A stretch of DNA of 64,000 nucleotides from Streptomyces sp. NBC_00440 (GCF_036014215.1 NZ_CP107921.1:3707001-3771000), one strand, 5' to 3'; positions 37,681 to 46,105 are shown, counted from the stretch's first letter. Numbers and translations are program-made. The notes: a model not told the origin generated them from the sequence alone.

Positions 37681-38448
37681 CTACTTCCCGGCCGGCGGCG
37701 TGTTCTTCTTCGCCGTCGTGCTGCGGGGCGCGGCGCTCTTCCTGGCCGCGGCGGGCTTGGCCTCGGCCTTCACCTCGGACTTCGGGGAAGCCGCGGGCGA
37801 AGAGGCGGGCGCGGCCGCGGACGGCTTGGCGGCGGTCCGGGGCTGAGCGATCCGTGACTCGGCCCTGGCCGACTCGGTCCTGGCTCCCGGCTTCGGCGCG
37901 GCCTTGGTCTCGGTCCTGGACTTGGAAGCGGTCGTCGAGCCGGACGTCCTGGCCTTGCCGGACGCCTTGGCCCCCGGCTTCGGCCTGGCCGGCGCATCCG
38001 GCTCGACGACGGCGCCGAACACGACGATGTCATCGGCGGCCTCGCCCCGCCACTGCCGCACGGACTGCTCGCCGCGCTCGGCGACCTTCTCGTACGTCTC
38101 ACGGGCCCGGACCGCGTACTCCGCGGCCACGCCCACACTCCGCAGCGCCAGGTCCTGCGCGGTCTCGCCCAGCTTCTTCAGATCGGTGTCGAACGCCCCG
38201 ATCACCTCGTTGACCTTCGCGGTGACGGTGGCCTGGGCCTCCTTGGCCTGCGTGGTCACGCGGTCCTGGACGTCCTTGGGGTCGGTGTTGCGCACCGCGT
38301 CGATACGCGCGGGCGCCTCGGCCTGGAACTTCTCCAGCAGCGCGGGCACCTTCTTGGCCTGCTGCACGGCGAGGTCGGCCGTGCCGGCCGCGAAGTAGAG
38401 GGGGGTCGGGTCGGTGAGGGTCTTACGCAGGTCATCGGTGATGGCCAT
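37681..38448 (-). CDS. Helical Ala/Lys-rich protein, heparin-binding-haemagglutinin-like
   Basis: 255 residues. Residues 1 to about 140 are predicted coiled-coil helix (MAITDDLRKTLTDPTPLYFAAGTADLAVQQAKKVPALLEK) as in mycobacterial HbhA-like proteins. The C-terminal about 110 residues are a basic low-complexity tail of Lys, Ala, Pro and Ser (KPAAARKSAAPRSTTAKK), similar to histone-H1-like or HbhA tails. No signal peptide. A role in nucleoid, membrane or surface binding is possible but unproven. Start 38448 follows GGGAGGAACC. It sits 19 bp after the XRE regulator on the same strand and is probably cotranscribed. Confidence 0.75.
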   Translation of the reverse strand: MAITDDLRKTLTDPTPLYFAAGTADLAVQQAKKVPALLEKFQAEAPARIDAVRNTDPKDVQDRVTTQAKEAQATVTAKVNEVIGAFDTDLKKLGETAQDLALRSVGVAAEYAVRARETYEKVAERGEQSVRQWRGEAADDIVVFGAVVEPDAPARPKPGAKASGKARTSGSTTASKSRTETKAAPKPGARTESARAESRIAQPRTAAKPSAAAPASSPAASPKSEVKAEAKPAAARKSAAPRSTTAKKNTPPAGK

Positions 38449-38467
38449 GACTGTGGTTCCTCCCGGA

Positions 38468-38977
38468 TCAGTTCTGTTCGTGGTCGTCGCGTACTTCGCG
38501 TACTTCACGTACTTCTTCATGCACTTCGTGTTGCTGCACTTCGTGTTCTGCGTGCGCTGCGCGCTGTGGCGGCTGCGCGGCATCACTGCCGTCCGCCCGG
38601 CCGGCGTCCGCCGTGCGGGGCGCATCCGGTTCGAGCCCGTTCTCCTTGCGGAAGGACTCGTAGATCTGGAGCAGCACCTGCTTCTGGCGCTCGGATATGG
38701 AGGGGTCGGCCAGAATGACGGCGCGCGTCTCCAGCTCGTCCCGCTCCCGCTCATCAAGGATCCCGGCCTGGACGTACAGGGTCTCCGCGGAGATCCGCAG
38801 CGCCTTCGCCAGCTGCTGGAGAATGTCCGCGCTGGGCTTGCGCAGGCCGCGCTCGATCTGACTCAGATACGGATTCGACACCCCGGCCGCGTCAGCAAGC
38901 TGGCGCAGGGAGAGCTGCGCGGTGCGCCGCTGCTCGCGCAGGTACTCACCGAGATTGCCGACGTTGAGTGATGCCAT
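38468..38977 (-). CDS. XRE-family helix-turn-helix regulator
   Basis: 169 residues. N-terminal HTH at about residues 8-65: LGEYLREQRRTAQLSLRQLADAAGVSNPYLSQIERGLRKPSADILQQLAKAL. A middle helical part (LDERERDELETRAVILADPSISERQKQVLLQIYESFRKENG) is followed by a charged tail with EVREVREVR-type repeats. It probably regulates its operon with the HbhA-like gene. A perfect inverted repeat sits 27 bp upstream of its start (39004-39031), so autoregulation is likely. ATG 38977 has no ribosome site. Confidence 0.9.
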   Translation of the reverse strand: MASLNVGNLGEYLREQRRTAQLSLRQLADAAGVSNPYLSQIERGLRKPSADILQQLAKALRISAETLYVQAGILDERERDELETRAVILADPSISERQKQVLLQIYESFRKENGLEPDAPRTADAGRADGSDAAQPPQRAAHAEHEVQQHEVHEEVREVREVRDDHEQN

Positions 38978-39003
38978 AGGGCCATGCTGCACTCATCTTG
39001 CTA

Positions 39004-39031
39004 ACTTTTGCAAGCAGGCGCTTGCAAAAGT
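39004..39031. promoter_or_regulatory. Perfect inverted repeat ACTTTTGCAAG-N6-CTTGCAAAAGT (likely operator)
   Basis: 11-bp arms at 39004-39014 and 39021-39031. It is AT-rich for this genome and lies between divergent XRE and NUDIX genes. Each half contains the dyad TTGCAA, so the site has two nested symmetries. On the minus strand TTGCAA lies about 18 bp from TTAGCA, a weak promoter for the XRE gene. Confidence 0.7.
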
Positions 39032-39096
39032 GTGTCATGCCACTCCTTCCCGGGCTGAGCGCGAGCACGCCAGTGGGCTCTGCCAAGGTGTGCGTC

Positions 39097-39609
39097 GTGG
39101 ACGAACCGGACGAACTGGTGGAGCGTGTCGACGATCAAGATCGTGTGCTGGGGATGGTGGTCAGCCGCCGGCAGGCCACCCAGGAGGGCTGGCTGCACCG
39201 GGTCGCCGTGACGGTGTGCCGTGATGAGCGCGGGCGGATCCTCGTTCACCGGCGGTCGGAGCGGCTGTCGCGCTTCCCCGGGCTCTACGAGGTCGAGGTC
39301 GGTGGCGCCGTGGATGTCGGTGAGTCCTATGAACAGGCCGCCGCGCGGGAGCTGGCCGAAGAGCTGGGCCTTCGTGTGCTGCCGCGCTTGCTGTTCACGT
39401 TCCTCAACCGCAGCGGTGTGAGCCCTCACTGGCTCGGCGTGCACGAAGCCGTGGTGCCGGACACCGTGGCCGCCGATCCTGATGAGGTCGCCTGGCATGG
39501 CTGGCTGACCGAGCCGGAGCTGCGGTCGGCCCTGCTGGAGTGGCGCTTCACCCCCGACAGCCACGAAGCCTTCAGCCGGTATCTCGCGTTCCGGACCGCG
39601 CAGCCCTGA
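39097..39609 (+). CDS. NUDIX hydrolase
   Basis: 170 residues. The NUDIX box is complete: GAVDVGESYEQAAARELAEELGL (Gx5Ex7REUxEExGU). Upstream are GWLHRVAVTVCRDERGRILVHRRSERLSRFPGLYEVEVGG, as in YfcD/isopentenyl-diphosphate-isomerase-like NUDIX proteins. It hydrolyses a nucleoside diphosphate linked to another moiety; the exact substrate is unknown. GTG 39097 is preceded by CCAAGG, and the family typically begins DEPDELVERVD. Starts at 39037 or 38998 would fall in or near the inverted repeat. Confidence 0.9.
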   Translation: MDEPDELVERVDDQDRVLGMVVSRRQATQEGWLHRVAVTVCRDERGRILVHRRSERLSRFPGLYEVEVGGAVDVGESYEQAAARELAEELGLRVLPRLLFTFLNRSGVSPHWLGVHEAVVPDTVAADPDEVAWHGWLTEPELRSALLEWRFTPDSHEAFSRYLAFRTAQP

Positions 39610-39781
39610 CATCGCCCGCTTCCCGGGCTGGGCAGCGGATCGTGAAAGGCCAGGTCGGGGCGGGAGGTCAGCTGTCCCGTCCCGAAGGATCTGACACCGT
39701 CAGATATGACCTGGTCTGATTCGCCGTTGGTCTCAGTTGATCTGGTTCGTCTTCCTGATCACTGCACTACTCTGCCGAGCC

Positions 39782-40450
39782 ATGAACGCGGACCGCTGGT
39801 TGGCAGACACCCGGACCTCCTACGACACGGTCGCGGTCAGCTACGCCGACCGAATACGCGGGGCTCTGGCCGGGGCGCCGTATCTTCGGGCGGCCCTGGC
39901 GCTGTTCGCCGACCTGGTGCACGCGGCCGGGGGTGGGCCGGTGGCGGACGTGGGCTGCGGACCTGGACACGTCACCGCTCACCTGCACGAGCTGGGTGTG
40001 GACGCTTTCGGCATCGACCTTTCATCCGTGATGATCGACGTGGCCCGGCGTGACCACTCCCGCCTGCGGTTCGAGGTGGGCTCGATGACCGACCTCGACC
40101 TCTCCGATGCTTCAGTCGTCGGCCTGCTCGCATTCTGGTCGTTGATTCACGTCCCCGACGAAGCAGTGCCCACGGTCTTCGGCCATTTCCGGCGCGTGTT
40201 GCGTCCCGGCGGACCACTGCTGCTCGGGTTTCACGTCGGGGACGGGTCGAGGCTGAAGACGCAGGGCTACGGCGGCCACCCGATGAACGTCCACGTTCAC
40301 CGCCGCAGGCCTGACCAAGTGGCGGCCTGGCTACGCGATGCCGGGTTCACCGTCGAGGCCCACATGCTGATCGAGCCCGACGAGAGCGTTCCAGGTGCGG
40401 TCCTCTTCGCACGCCGTCAGTCCACAGCCGAGCCGGACCGGACCAGTTGA
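39782..40450 (+). CDS. Class I SAM-dependent methyltransferase
   Basis: 222 residues. Motif I VADVGCGPGHVTAHLHELG, acidic loop GIDLSSVMIDVARRD, FEVGSMTDLDLSDASVVGLLAFWSLIHVPDE (motif IV region) and RVLRPGGPLLLGFHVGD (post-motif). The N-terminus TRTSYDTVAVSYADR is typical of Streptomyces small-molecule methyltransferases of this type. The acceptor is unknown. ATG 39782 has no strong ribosome site; TACTCT at 39768-39773 could be a -10 for a near-leaderless transcript. Confidence 0.9.
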   Translation: MNADRWLADTRTSYDTVAVSYADRIRGALAGAPYLRAALALFADLVHAAGGGPVADVGCGPGHVTAHLHELGVDAFGIDLSSVMIDVARRDHSRLRFEVGSMTDLDLSDASVVGLLAFWSLIHVPDEAVPTVFGHFRRVLRPGGPLLLGFHVGDGSRLKTQGYGGHPMNVHVHRRRPDQVAAWLRDAGFTVEAHMLIEPDESVPGAVLFARRQSTAEPDRTS

Positions 40451-40487
40451 GACAGCACCCGGCATTCGTGCTCGGGCCCACGGGCTA

Positions 40488-40515
40488 CGGGAACCCGTCC
40501 AGGCTCCCGTTCCCG
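40488..40515. terminator. Possible terminator between convergent genes
   Basis: Short 7-bp stem CGGGAAC/GTTCCCG (40488-40494, 40509-40515) in a 72-bp convergent gap. Weak. Confidence 0.35.
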
Positions 40516-40522
40516 GAGATCC

Positions 40523-41503
40523 TCAGGCGGGCAGCGAGGCGAGCCAGTCGGTCAGGAGCCGGTTGATCTCGTCGGGGCGCTCCTGCTGGATCCAGTGGCC
40601 GCAGTCGTCGAGGATCCGGGAGGAGACCAGGCCGGGCAGGGTGGTGGAGTACGCCTTGATCGCATCGGCCATCCACATGGTGGAGGCGTCCTGGCCGCCA
40701 CCGATGAACAGGGACGGCTGGGTGATGGGGGCGCCGTCGAAGTCGGCGAGGTCCTCCCAGTCCCGGTCCATGTTCCGGTAGCGGTTGAGCGCCCCGCTCA
40801 TGCCGGTCCGCTCGAACTCCCCGGCGTAGACGTCCAGGTCGCTCTCGCCGAGCCAGCCGGGCAGCCGACCGGTGGGGAAGCGGTCGCGCATCCTGCCGCC
40901 CTTGCTGACGAAGTGCGGGTCGGGCGCGTCGGGCCCGGGCGCGGTGTCGGGGGACAGCGCGGCGTAGAGGCCCGCGAGCCAGCCGCGCACGTCGGTCTCG
41001 ATCTCGGCCTCGGCCCGGCCGGGCTCCTGGAAGTAGGAGACGTAGAACTCGTCGTCCCCACCCAACCGCCCGAAGACCTCACTGGGCCGGGGCCCGCCGC
41101 GCGGCGCGTAGGGAACACTGAGCATCCCCACCGCGCGGAAGACATCCGGCCTGACCAGGGCGGAGTTGGCGGCGATGGGCGACCCCCAGTCGTGGCCGAC
41201 GACCACCGCGGACTGCTCGCCCAGGGCGTGCACCACGGCGGCGTTGTCCTCCACCAGCTCCAGCATCCGGTACGCCCCGGGGTCGCCGGGCTTGGAGGAA
41301 CGGCCGTAGCCGCGGACATCGATCGCGGCCACGCGGTACCCGGCCGCGGCCAGGGCCGGCAGCTGGTGGCGCCAGGAGTACCAGGATTCCGGGAAACCGT
41401 GCACGAGCAACACCAGCGGCCCTGCGCCCTGCTCCACCACGTGGATCCGGCCTGCGGGCGTGGAGACCAGCCGGTGCGTGACGTCCGTGGCCTGCTGCGA
41501 CAT
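40523..41503 (-). CDS. Epoxide hydrolase-like alpha/beta hydrolase
   Basis: 326 residues. Oxyanion motif LVHGFPESWYSWRHQLPALAAAGYRVAAIDVRGYGRSSKP, nucleophile Asp in VVVGHDWGSPIAAN, and the terminal His in ILDDCGHWIQQERPDEINRLL match soluble epoxide hydrolases (EphA-like). Cap-domain tyrosines that would open the epoxide may lie in FYVSYFQEPG and DVYAGEFERTG. It would hydrolyse epoxides to diols in the cytoplasm. ATG 41503 follows GGAGGATT. No operon partner. Confidence 0.9.
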   Translation of the reverse strand: MSQQATDVTHRLVSTPAGRIHVVEQGAGPLVLLVHGFPESWYSWRHQLPALAAAGYRVAAIDVRGYGRSSKPGDPGAYRMLELVEDNAAVVHALGEQSAVVVGHDWGSPIAANSALVRPDVFRAVGMLSVPYAPRGGPRPSEVFGRLGGDDEFYVSYFQEPGRAEAEIETDVRGWLAGLYAALSPDTAPGPDAPDPHFVSKGGRMRDRFPTGRLPGWLGESDLDVYAGEFERTGMSGALNRYRNMDRDWEDLADFDGAPITQPSLFIGGGQDASTMWMADAIKAYSTTLPGLVSSRILDDCGHWIQQERPDEINRLLTDWLASLPA

Positions 41504-41660
41504 GAATCCTCCAAGATTCTCGATCTGCCCTGCGCCAAGATCGATACCCCATCATGCGAGCAACGGCGCGGACGTGGCGAGTCTCGTTGCCGGTTTGGCA
41601 ATACGGTTCTGTGACGTGACCGTAGCCCGCCGCGGCCGGCCCACCCTTAGCGTTGGGCGC

Positions 41661-42185
41661 ATGATCGTATGGCTCAACGGCACCCACGGCGCAGGCAAGA
41701 CGACCACCAGTGCGCTCGTGCAGCAACTGATTCCGGATTCCAGGGTGTTCGACGCCGAGAAGGTCGGCGAGACACTCATGGACATCACACCGGGGCTGCC
41801 CTGGACGGGCAACTTCCAGCACTGGCCGCCCTGGCGGCCTCTCGTGGTCGAGACCGCGCGCCACGTACTCGACTACACCGGCGGCACTCTGGTGATGCCC
41901 ATGACGGTCCTGGTCGAGCAGTACTGGCGCGAGATCAGCACGGGTCTCGCCCAACACGCCATTCCAGTACGGCACTTCGTGCTCCACGCCGACCAGGACA
42001 CCCTCCGCGGGCGCATCGCGGACGACACTGTTCTCGGCCCCAACTCCCCGTTCCGTCTCCAATACCTTGAGCCGTACGCAGAGGCGGCCCGCACCTGGCT
42101 GCACGCCGAGGCCGAGGTCGTCGACACCACGCACCTCACGGCCGCCCAGGCCGCCCAGCGGATCGCGGAGGCCGTCAAGGGCTGA
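41661..42185 (+). CDS. P-loop NTPase/kinase-like protein
   Basis: 174 residues. Walker A LNGTHGAGKTTTSALVQQL is at the very N-terminus. DAEKVGETLMDITPG, GGTLVMPMTVLVEQYWREI, HADQDTLRGRIADD and a C-terminal DTTHLTAAQAAQRIAEAV resemble shikimate/chloramphenicol-kinase-like or tunicamycin-resistance (TmrB)-like ATP-binding proteins. The TmrB-like similarity is from pattern only. A leaderless start is plausible: TAGCGT 7 bp before the ATG. Confidence 0.75.
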   Translation: MIVWLNGTHGAGKTTTSALVQQLIPDSRVFDAEKVGETLMDITPGLPWTGNFQHWPPWRPLVVETARHVLDYTGGTLVMPMTVLVEQYWREISTGLAQHAIPVRHFVLHADQDTLRGRIADDTVLGPNSPFRLQYLEPYAEAARTWLHAEAEVVDTTHLTAAQAAQRIAEAVKG

Positions 42186-42207
42186 TCCGAACGAACCGAG
42201 GGTGCCC

Positions 42208-42249
42208 CGGAACTCGTCAGCCGGCGGCCGGAACTCGTCAGCCGGCGGA
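42208..42249. repeat. 21-bp direct tandem repeat
   Basis: CCGGAACTCGTCAGCCGGCGG occurs twice in tandem, just after the P-loop gene and before the phosphatase remnant; a possible trace of a rearrangement. Confidence 0.8.
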
Positions 42250-42262
42250 CGAACGGTTCCGG

Positions 42263-42540
42263 GTGGCCGGGTGGCCGTTGACCTTCACCTTGGGGGAGGC
42301 CACAGCATCGGTGGGGCCGGGCGATGTGCTCGGCATGCGCCTGCACGACGTCCAGCGGGGGGACCGGTACCTGCTCTGCCCCGACGGCCTGTCGACCGTC
42401 GTGCCGGCCGAAGAGACCCACCGGGTGATCTCCAGGACCGGGGCGCCCGAGTCCGCGGACTCATCGCCCTCGCCAACGGCTCCGGCGGCCCCGACAACGT
42501 GAGCTGCGTGGTCGCCGACGTCAGGGAACTCCAGCAGTAG
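42263..42540 (+). pseudogene. Remnant of a PP2C-type serine/threonine phosphatase (3' part, frameshifted)
   Basis: In one frame (42263-42440) the translation PGDVLGMRLHDVQRGDRYLLCPDGLSTVV is the late part of a PstP-like PP2C phosphatase, including the Asp-Gly metal motif in CPDGLS. In another frame LIALANGSGGPDNVSCVVADV, ending at 42540, is the terminal PP2C motif with GGPDN. A frameshift near 42440-42455 separates them. No upstream catalytic part is present, so the gene is 5'-truncated as well. A small tandem duplication precedes it. Confidence 0.65.
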
Positions 42541-42576
42541 GAGCAAGGCCCCGGATCCGGCCTCATGAGACCGCAG

Positions 42577-42951
42577 TCAGCCTCTGGCGATGCAGAAGGG
42601 ATGGCCGGCCGGGTCGGTGAGGACCCGTGCCCTACTGGCCTCATGAGGCTGGTGTTCCGGTTTTCCCGCGCCCAGTTCCAGCAGCCGGGCCTCGGCCTCG
42701 TCCAAGTCGTCCCCGACGTTGAAGCAGATGTGAAGCTGCTGGGGAACGGTCTGGCCGGGCCAGTTCGGGGCCCGGTAGTCGTCGACCCGTTGAAAACCGA
42801 TGAAGAGTCCGTCCTCACGGTTGAGACCGGCAAACTCGGCATCCGACTTCGGGTGCGGTTCGAGGCCGGTGGCCTGCTGATAGAACGCCGCCAGGGCCAA
42901 CGGATCCGTGCAGTCGAGTGTGATCGCGCTCAACTTCATCTGCAGGGTCAT
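42577..42951 (-). CDS. VOC-superfamily protein (glyoxalase/bleomycin-resistance fold)
   Basis: 124 residues. ITLDCTDPLALAAFYQQATGLEPH begins the first beta-alpha-beta-beta-beta unit. LHICFNVGDDLDEAEARLLELGA and RVLTDPAGHPFCIARG complete the second. This is the common small actinobacterial VOC type; metal ligands are uncertain and the substrate unknown. ATG 42951 follows GGAGGCGGC, and residues upstream in frame do not fit the family. Confidence 0.85.
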   Translation of the reverse strand: MTLQMKLSAITLDCTDPLALAAFYQQATGLEPHPKSDAEFAGLNREDGLFIGFQRVDDYRAPNWPGQTVPQQLHICFNVGDDLDEAEARLLELGAGKPEHQPHEASRARVLTDPAGHPFCIARG

Positions 42952-43055
42952 GCCGCCTCCGGACAGTCGATGGGCTTCTGATGCGCGGTCCAAAAGGCAG
43001 CAGCCTACGGTTGATCGGGACACTGACCGCATCGTCACTCAGGAGACACCAGCGC

Positions 43056-44210
43056 ATGAATACGCCACCATCGCCGTCGTCGTCGCTGTCTTCGTCGTCA
43101 TCGCCGTTGCCAATGTCGCCCGAAGCAGGGCGAGCTGAGGGGTCATCGGTCCGGATCGGCGCTCTCGTTCCGCTGACTCGGCCTGGCTGGGTCGAGGCAG
43201 GCCGGCACTTGCTCTCCGGGCTCCAGCTGGCCGTTGGCGAAGTCAATGACGCCGGCGGGATCCTCGGAAGGCCACTGGAGCTGGTGGTCCGGGACACCGC
43301 TGCTGATCCGCAGAAGGCCGCGGCGGCCGTGGATGAATTGGCCCGGCTGGGCGTGGTTGCCGTGGCCGGGGAGTACCACAGCGTCGTCGCTCGCGCCGCT
43401 GCCGCCAGGGCGGACGCCCTCGGTCTGCCGTTCCTCTGCTCGTCAGCGGTGCTCGACGCGCTCACCGAAGAGCCAACGCAATGGGTCGCGCGCCTCGCCC
43501 CCGCGCAGTCGCACGGCTGGCAGATCTACGCGGACTTCCTCCTCGGCGCGGGCCACACTCGCATCGCCATAGCAGCCGAGCCGAGTGTCTACTGGGCGTC
43601 CGGAGCCCGCATTCTGCGGGACTACCTCGCTCCGCGCGGCGGCACCGTCACCGAACTCGACGCGCGCGCGCTCGCCCCCGCAGCCCTGTGCGACGCGCTC
43701 GTCGACCAGCGTGCGACGGCCCTCCTTCTTCTGGTCGGCCACCCCGACCCGGCCGTGCCGATCGTCAAGTCGGTCCGCCGCGACCAGCGCCTCGCCGAGA
43801 TCATGATCGGTGCTCCGGCCGGGCAGCCGGAGTTCGCCGAATGGGCGGCGTTGCTGGGCGACGACGGCGCCGCGATTCCGTTCCTGCGCTACCTGCCCGA
43901 GCGCCTCGGCCCACTCGGTGTGCGGGTCGGGACGGCCCTCCGCGAGGGGCTGGGCGAAGCGCCGTCCTTCGTCGCCTTCGAGGGCTACGACACGGTCACC
44001 GTCCTCGCCGATGTGCTGCGCTCGCACGGCGCGGACCGGGCACGCACCGCCGAAGCCTGGCCGGGCGTCGCGGTCGAAGGCACCCGCGGGCCGATCCGGT
44101 TCTCCCGTACGCCCGGCATCAGCGTGTGGCAATGGGCTTGGACGCCGGTCCAGGTCGTTGACCGGGATCCGGCGGAACCCGGTCGCTTCCGGGTCCTTCA
44201 CACCGGCTGA
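43056..44210 (+). CDS. Leucine-binding/ABC-type substrate-binding-fold protein without signal peptide
   Basis: 384 residues. After a 35-residue Ser/Pro-rich start the periplasmic-binding fold type I begins: VRIGALVPLTRPGWVEAGRHLLSGLQLAVGEVNDAGGILGRPLELVVRDTAADPQKAAAAVDEL, then HTRIAIAAEPSVYW and PSFVAFEGYDTVTVLADVL. This is the Leu/Ile/Val-binding-protein pattern. No hydrophobic signal peptide or lipobox is visible, and no permease or ATPase lies nearby. It may be a cytoplasmic sensor, or an unrecognised signal may lie further upstream. ATG 43056 follows AGGAGA. High confidence for fold, low for role. Confidence 0.8.
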   Translation: MNTPPSPSSSLSSSSSPLPMSPEAGRAEGSSVRIGALVPLTRPGWVEAGRHLLSGLQLAVGEVNDAGGILGRPLELVVRDTAADPQKAAAAVDELARLGVVAVAGEYHSVVARAAAARADALGLPFLCSSAVLDALTEEPTQWVARLAPAQSHGWQIYADFLLGAGHTRIAIAAEPSVYWASGARILRDYLAPRGGTVTELDARALAPAALCDALVDQRATALLLLVGHPDPAVPIVKSVRRDQRLAEIMIGAPAGQPEFAEWAALLGDDGAAIPFLRYLPERLGPLGVRVGTALREGLGEAPSFVAFEGYDTVTVLADVLRSHGADRARTAEAWPGVAVEGTRGPIRFSRTPGISVWQWAWTPVQVVDRDPAEPGRFRVLHTG

Positions 44211-44287
44211 GCGAGCGCGGAGGTCCGATCGCGGGGGGGGGCGGACGCGGTGGGTTCCGGACGGGGTGACGTGTGACGGTGACGGGG

Positions 44288-45496
44288 TCATGGTCCTGCG
44301 AGCTCCTCCGGGACCGGGGTGGTGAGGGGGGAAGCGGTGACGTGCCGTGCGAGCGCCCACACAGCCAGCGCGGCGACGGCGTAGACAGCCCCGAGCAGGC
44401 AGGACGCCCACCACCCCGCAGAGGTGTACGCCCAGGTCGTGGTGGTGGCGCCGAGAGCGGAGCCGAGTGAGTAGAAGGCCATGTAGGCGCCGATGACGCT
44501 GCTGGAGCGTTCGGGGTGCGCGGCGGTGAGGAGGTGCTGGTTGCTCACATGCACGGCCTGGACCGCGAAGTCGAGCAGTACGACGCCCATGACGAGCAGC
44601 CACAGAGTCGGTGTCGTCCGTGTGGTGAGCATCCAGGACGCGGCCAGCAGCGCCAGCGACCAGCCGGTGACGGTCCGGGCGTGCCCCGCGTCGGCCCAGA
44701 CGCCCGCCCGCGAGGCGGCCACCGCGCCGATGAGGCCGGCAAGGCCGAACAGCCCGATGGCTGACGTACCGAGATGCCATGGTGCGGCCCCCAACGGCAG
44801 CGCCAGCCCGCTCCACAGGGTGCCGAAGGACGCGAACAGGAAGAACGCGATCAGTCCCCGGCTGAGGAAGAGCCGGTCGGTGACGACGAGGCGTACCGGG
44901 GTGGCGAGGACGTCCCGGTAGCGGGCACGCACAGGCCGGACGTCGGGGTGCAGGGTCAGGTGCGCGATCAGGGCGAGGGCGATGCAGAGCACGGCGAGTA
45001 CGGCGTAGACGGCCCGCCAGCCGACGCTGTCTCCCAGCACGCCCGCGAGCACACGGACGCCGAGAATCCCGAGCACCACCCCCGAGGTGACCGTGCCGAT
45101 GTTGCGGCCGCGCTCGCCTGCCGGCGAGGTGGCCGCGACGTAGGCGACCGTGATCTGCACCACCACCGCGAACAGACCCGCCACCGCCAGACCGGCCCCG
45201 GCGATCACCCCGCTGGGCGCGAGAGACGTGATCGTCGCACCTGCGCCGGCGAGGATCAGATGCCCGACGATCAGCTTGCGCCGGTCGAGGACATCCCCGA
45301 GGGGAACCAGCAGCACGAGCCCGGCGAAGTAGCCGAGTTGACCGATCGCGACCAGCCATCCCAGCGTCGACTCAGCCAGCCCGAGGTCGCTGCCCGCACC
45401 CTCCAGCACCGGCTGGATCGCGTAGATCGTGGACACCGCCACCGCGCACACCGACGCCAGCACCAGACGTTGACCGCTTGTGATCGTCGACGACAT
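44288..45496 (-). CDS. MFS transporter
   Basis: 402 residues and 12 transmembrane segments. Motif A is VLLVPLGDVLDRRKLIV, and helix 1-2 has IYAIQPVLEGAGSDLGLAESTLGWLVAIGQLGYFAG. It is of the drug or sugar-efflux type near the YdhP/AraJ group. It faces an HxlR regulator, and imperfect inverted repeats lie between them, so the regulator likely represses it. ATG 45496 assigned. A run of nine G's (44233-44241) lies downstream. Confidence 0.88.
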   Translation of the reverse strand: MSSTITSGQRLVLASVCAVAVSTIYAIQPVLEGAGSDLGLAESTLGWLVAIGQLGYFAGLVLLVPLGDVLDRRKLIVGHLILAGAGATITSLAPSGVIAGAGLAVAGLFAVVVQITVAYVAATSPAGERGRNIGTVTSGVVLGILGVRVLAGVLGDSVGWRAVYAVLAVLCIALALIAHLTLHPDVRPVRARYRDVLATPVRLVVTDRLFLSRGLIAFFLFASFGTLWSGLALPLGAAPWHLGTSAIGLFGLAGLIGAVAASRAGVWADAGHARTVTGWSLALLAASWMLTTRTTPTLWLLVMGVVLLDFAVQAVHVSNQHLLTAAHPERSSSVIGAYMAFYSLGSALGATTTTWAYTSAGWWASCLLGAVYAVAALAVWALARHVTASPLTTPVPEELAGP

Positions 45497-45524
45497 CCCT
45501 GCCCACCCCCATTGACATCGATTG

Positions 45525-45577
45525 GTTGCGATCTGAAACCGTTTGGAGCGTAGGGCATAATGGTTTCGATCTGCAAC
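45525..45577. promoter_or_regulatory. Imperfect inverted repeat in the MFS/HxlR intergenic region
   Basis: GTTGCGATCTGAAACC (45525-45540) and GGTTTCGATCTGCAAC (45562-45577) are inverted copies with a one-base offset, around a 21-bp centre containing a TAGGGCATAAT -10-like sequence. Likely binding site of the HxlR protein for both genes. Confidence 0.6.
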
Positions 45578-45595
45578 TCATTCCGGAGGAGTCCG

Positions 45596-46105
45596 ATGAT
45601 GGACGCGGTGCCGACCGACCAGAAGGGGACCGACCTCCAACGGAACGACCCGAACTGGGCCGACCAGAAGTGGACCGACCCGGCGTGCCCGGTCGCGCGC
45701 GCGGTCGATCTCGTCGGCGACCGGTGGAGCCTGCTGATCGTCCGTGACGCGATGGATGGCGCGGCGTCGTTCACCGATTTCCTGGGCCGCCTCGGCGTCG
45801 CCCGCAACATCCTCAGCGACCGGCTCCGGAAGCTCACCGCGCACGGCATCCTCGCCACGAGCACTCCCCCCGGAGCCAAGCGCCACACGTACCAACTCAC
45901 GGACGCCGGACGCGAGTTGTTCACGATCATCGCCGCGCTCAGGCAGTGGGGAGAACGCCACGCCTTCGCCCCCGGCGAGGACCACTCCGTCCTGACCGAC
46001 CGCGACGGACGGGAAGTGCCGCGCTTCCACGTGCTGGACCGGAGCGGCCGGCCCGTCACGGCAACGACGTCACACGTACGCAAGGTCGGCGAACAACGCC
46101 CCTAG
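45596..46105 (+). CDS. HxlR-family winged-helix regulator
   Basis: 169 residues. CPVARAVDLVGDRWSLLIVRDAMDGAASFTDFLGRLGVARNILSDRLRKLTAHGILATSTPPGAKRHTYQLTDAGREL is the HxlR (DUF24) signature; the N-terminal Cys of CPVARA is the redox-sensing position in many members. The first about 30 residues are a Gln/Asp/Trp-rich extension. Two adjacent ATGs (45596, 45599) follow GGAGGA. It is divergent from the MFS gene and likely controls it. Confidence 0.9.
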   Translation: MMDAVPTDQKGTDLQRNDPNWADQKWTDPACPVARAVDLVGDRWSLLIVRDAMDGAASFTDFLGRLGVARNILSDRLRKLTAHGILATSTPPGAKRHTYQLTDAGRELFTIIAALRQWGERHAFAPGEDHSVLTDRDGREVPRFHVLDRSGRPVTATTSHVRKVGEQRP

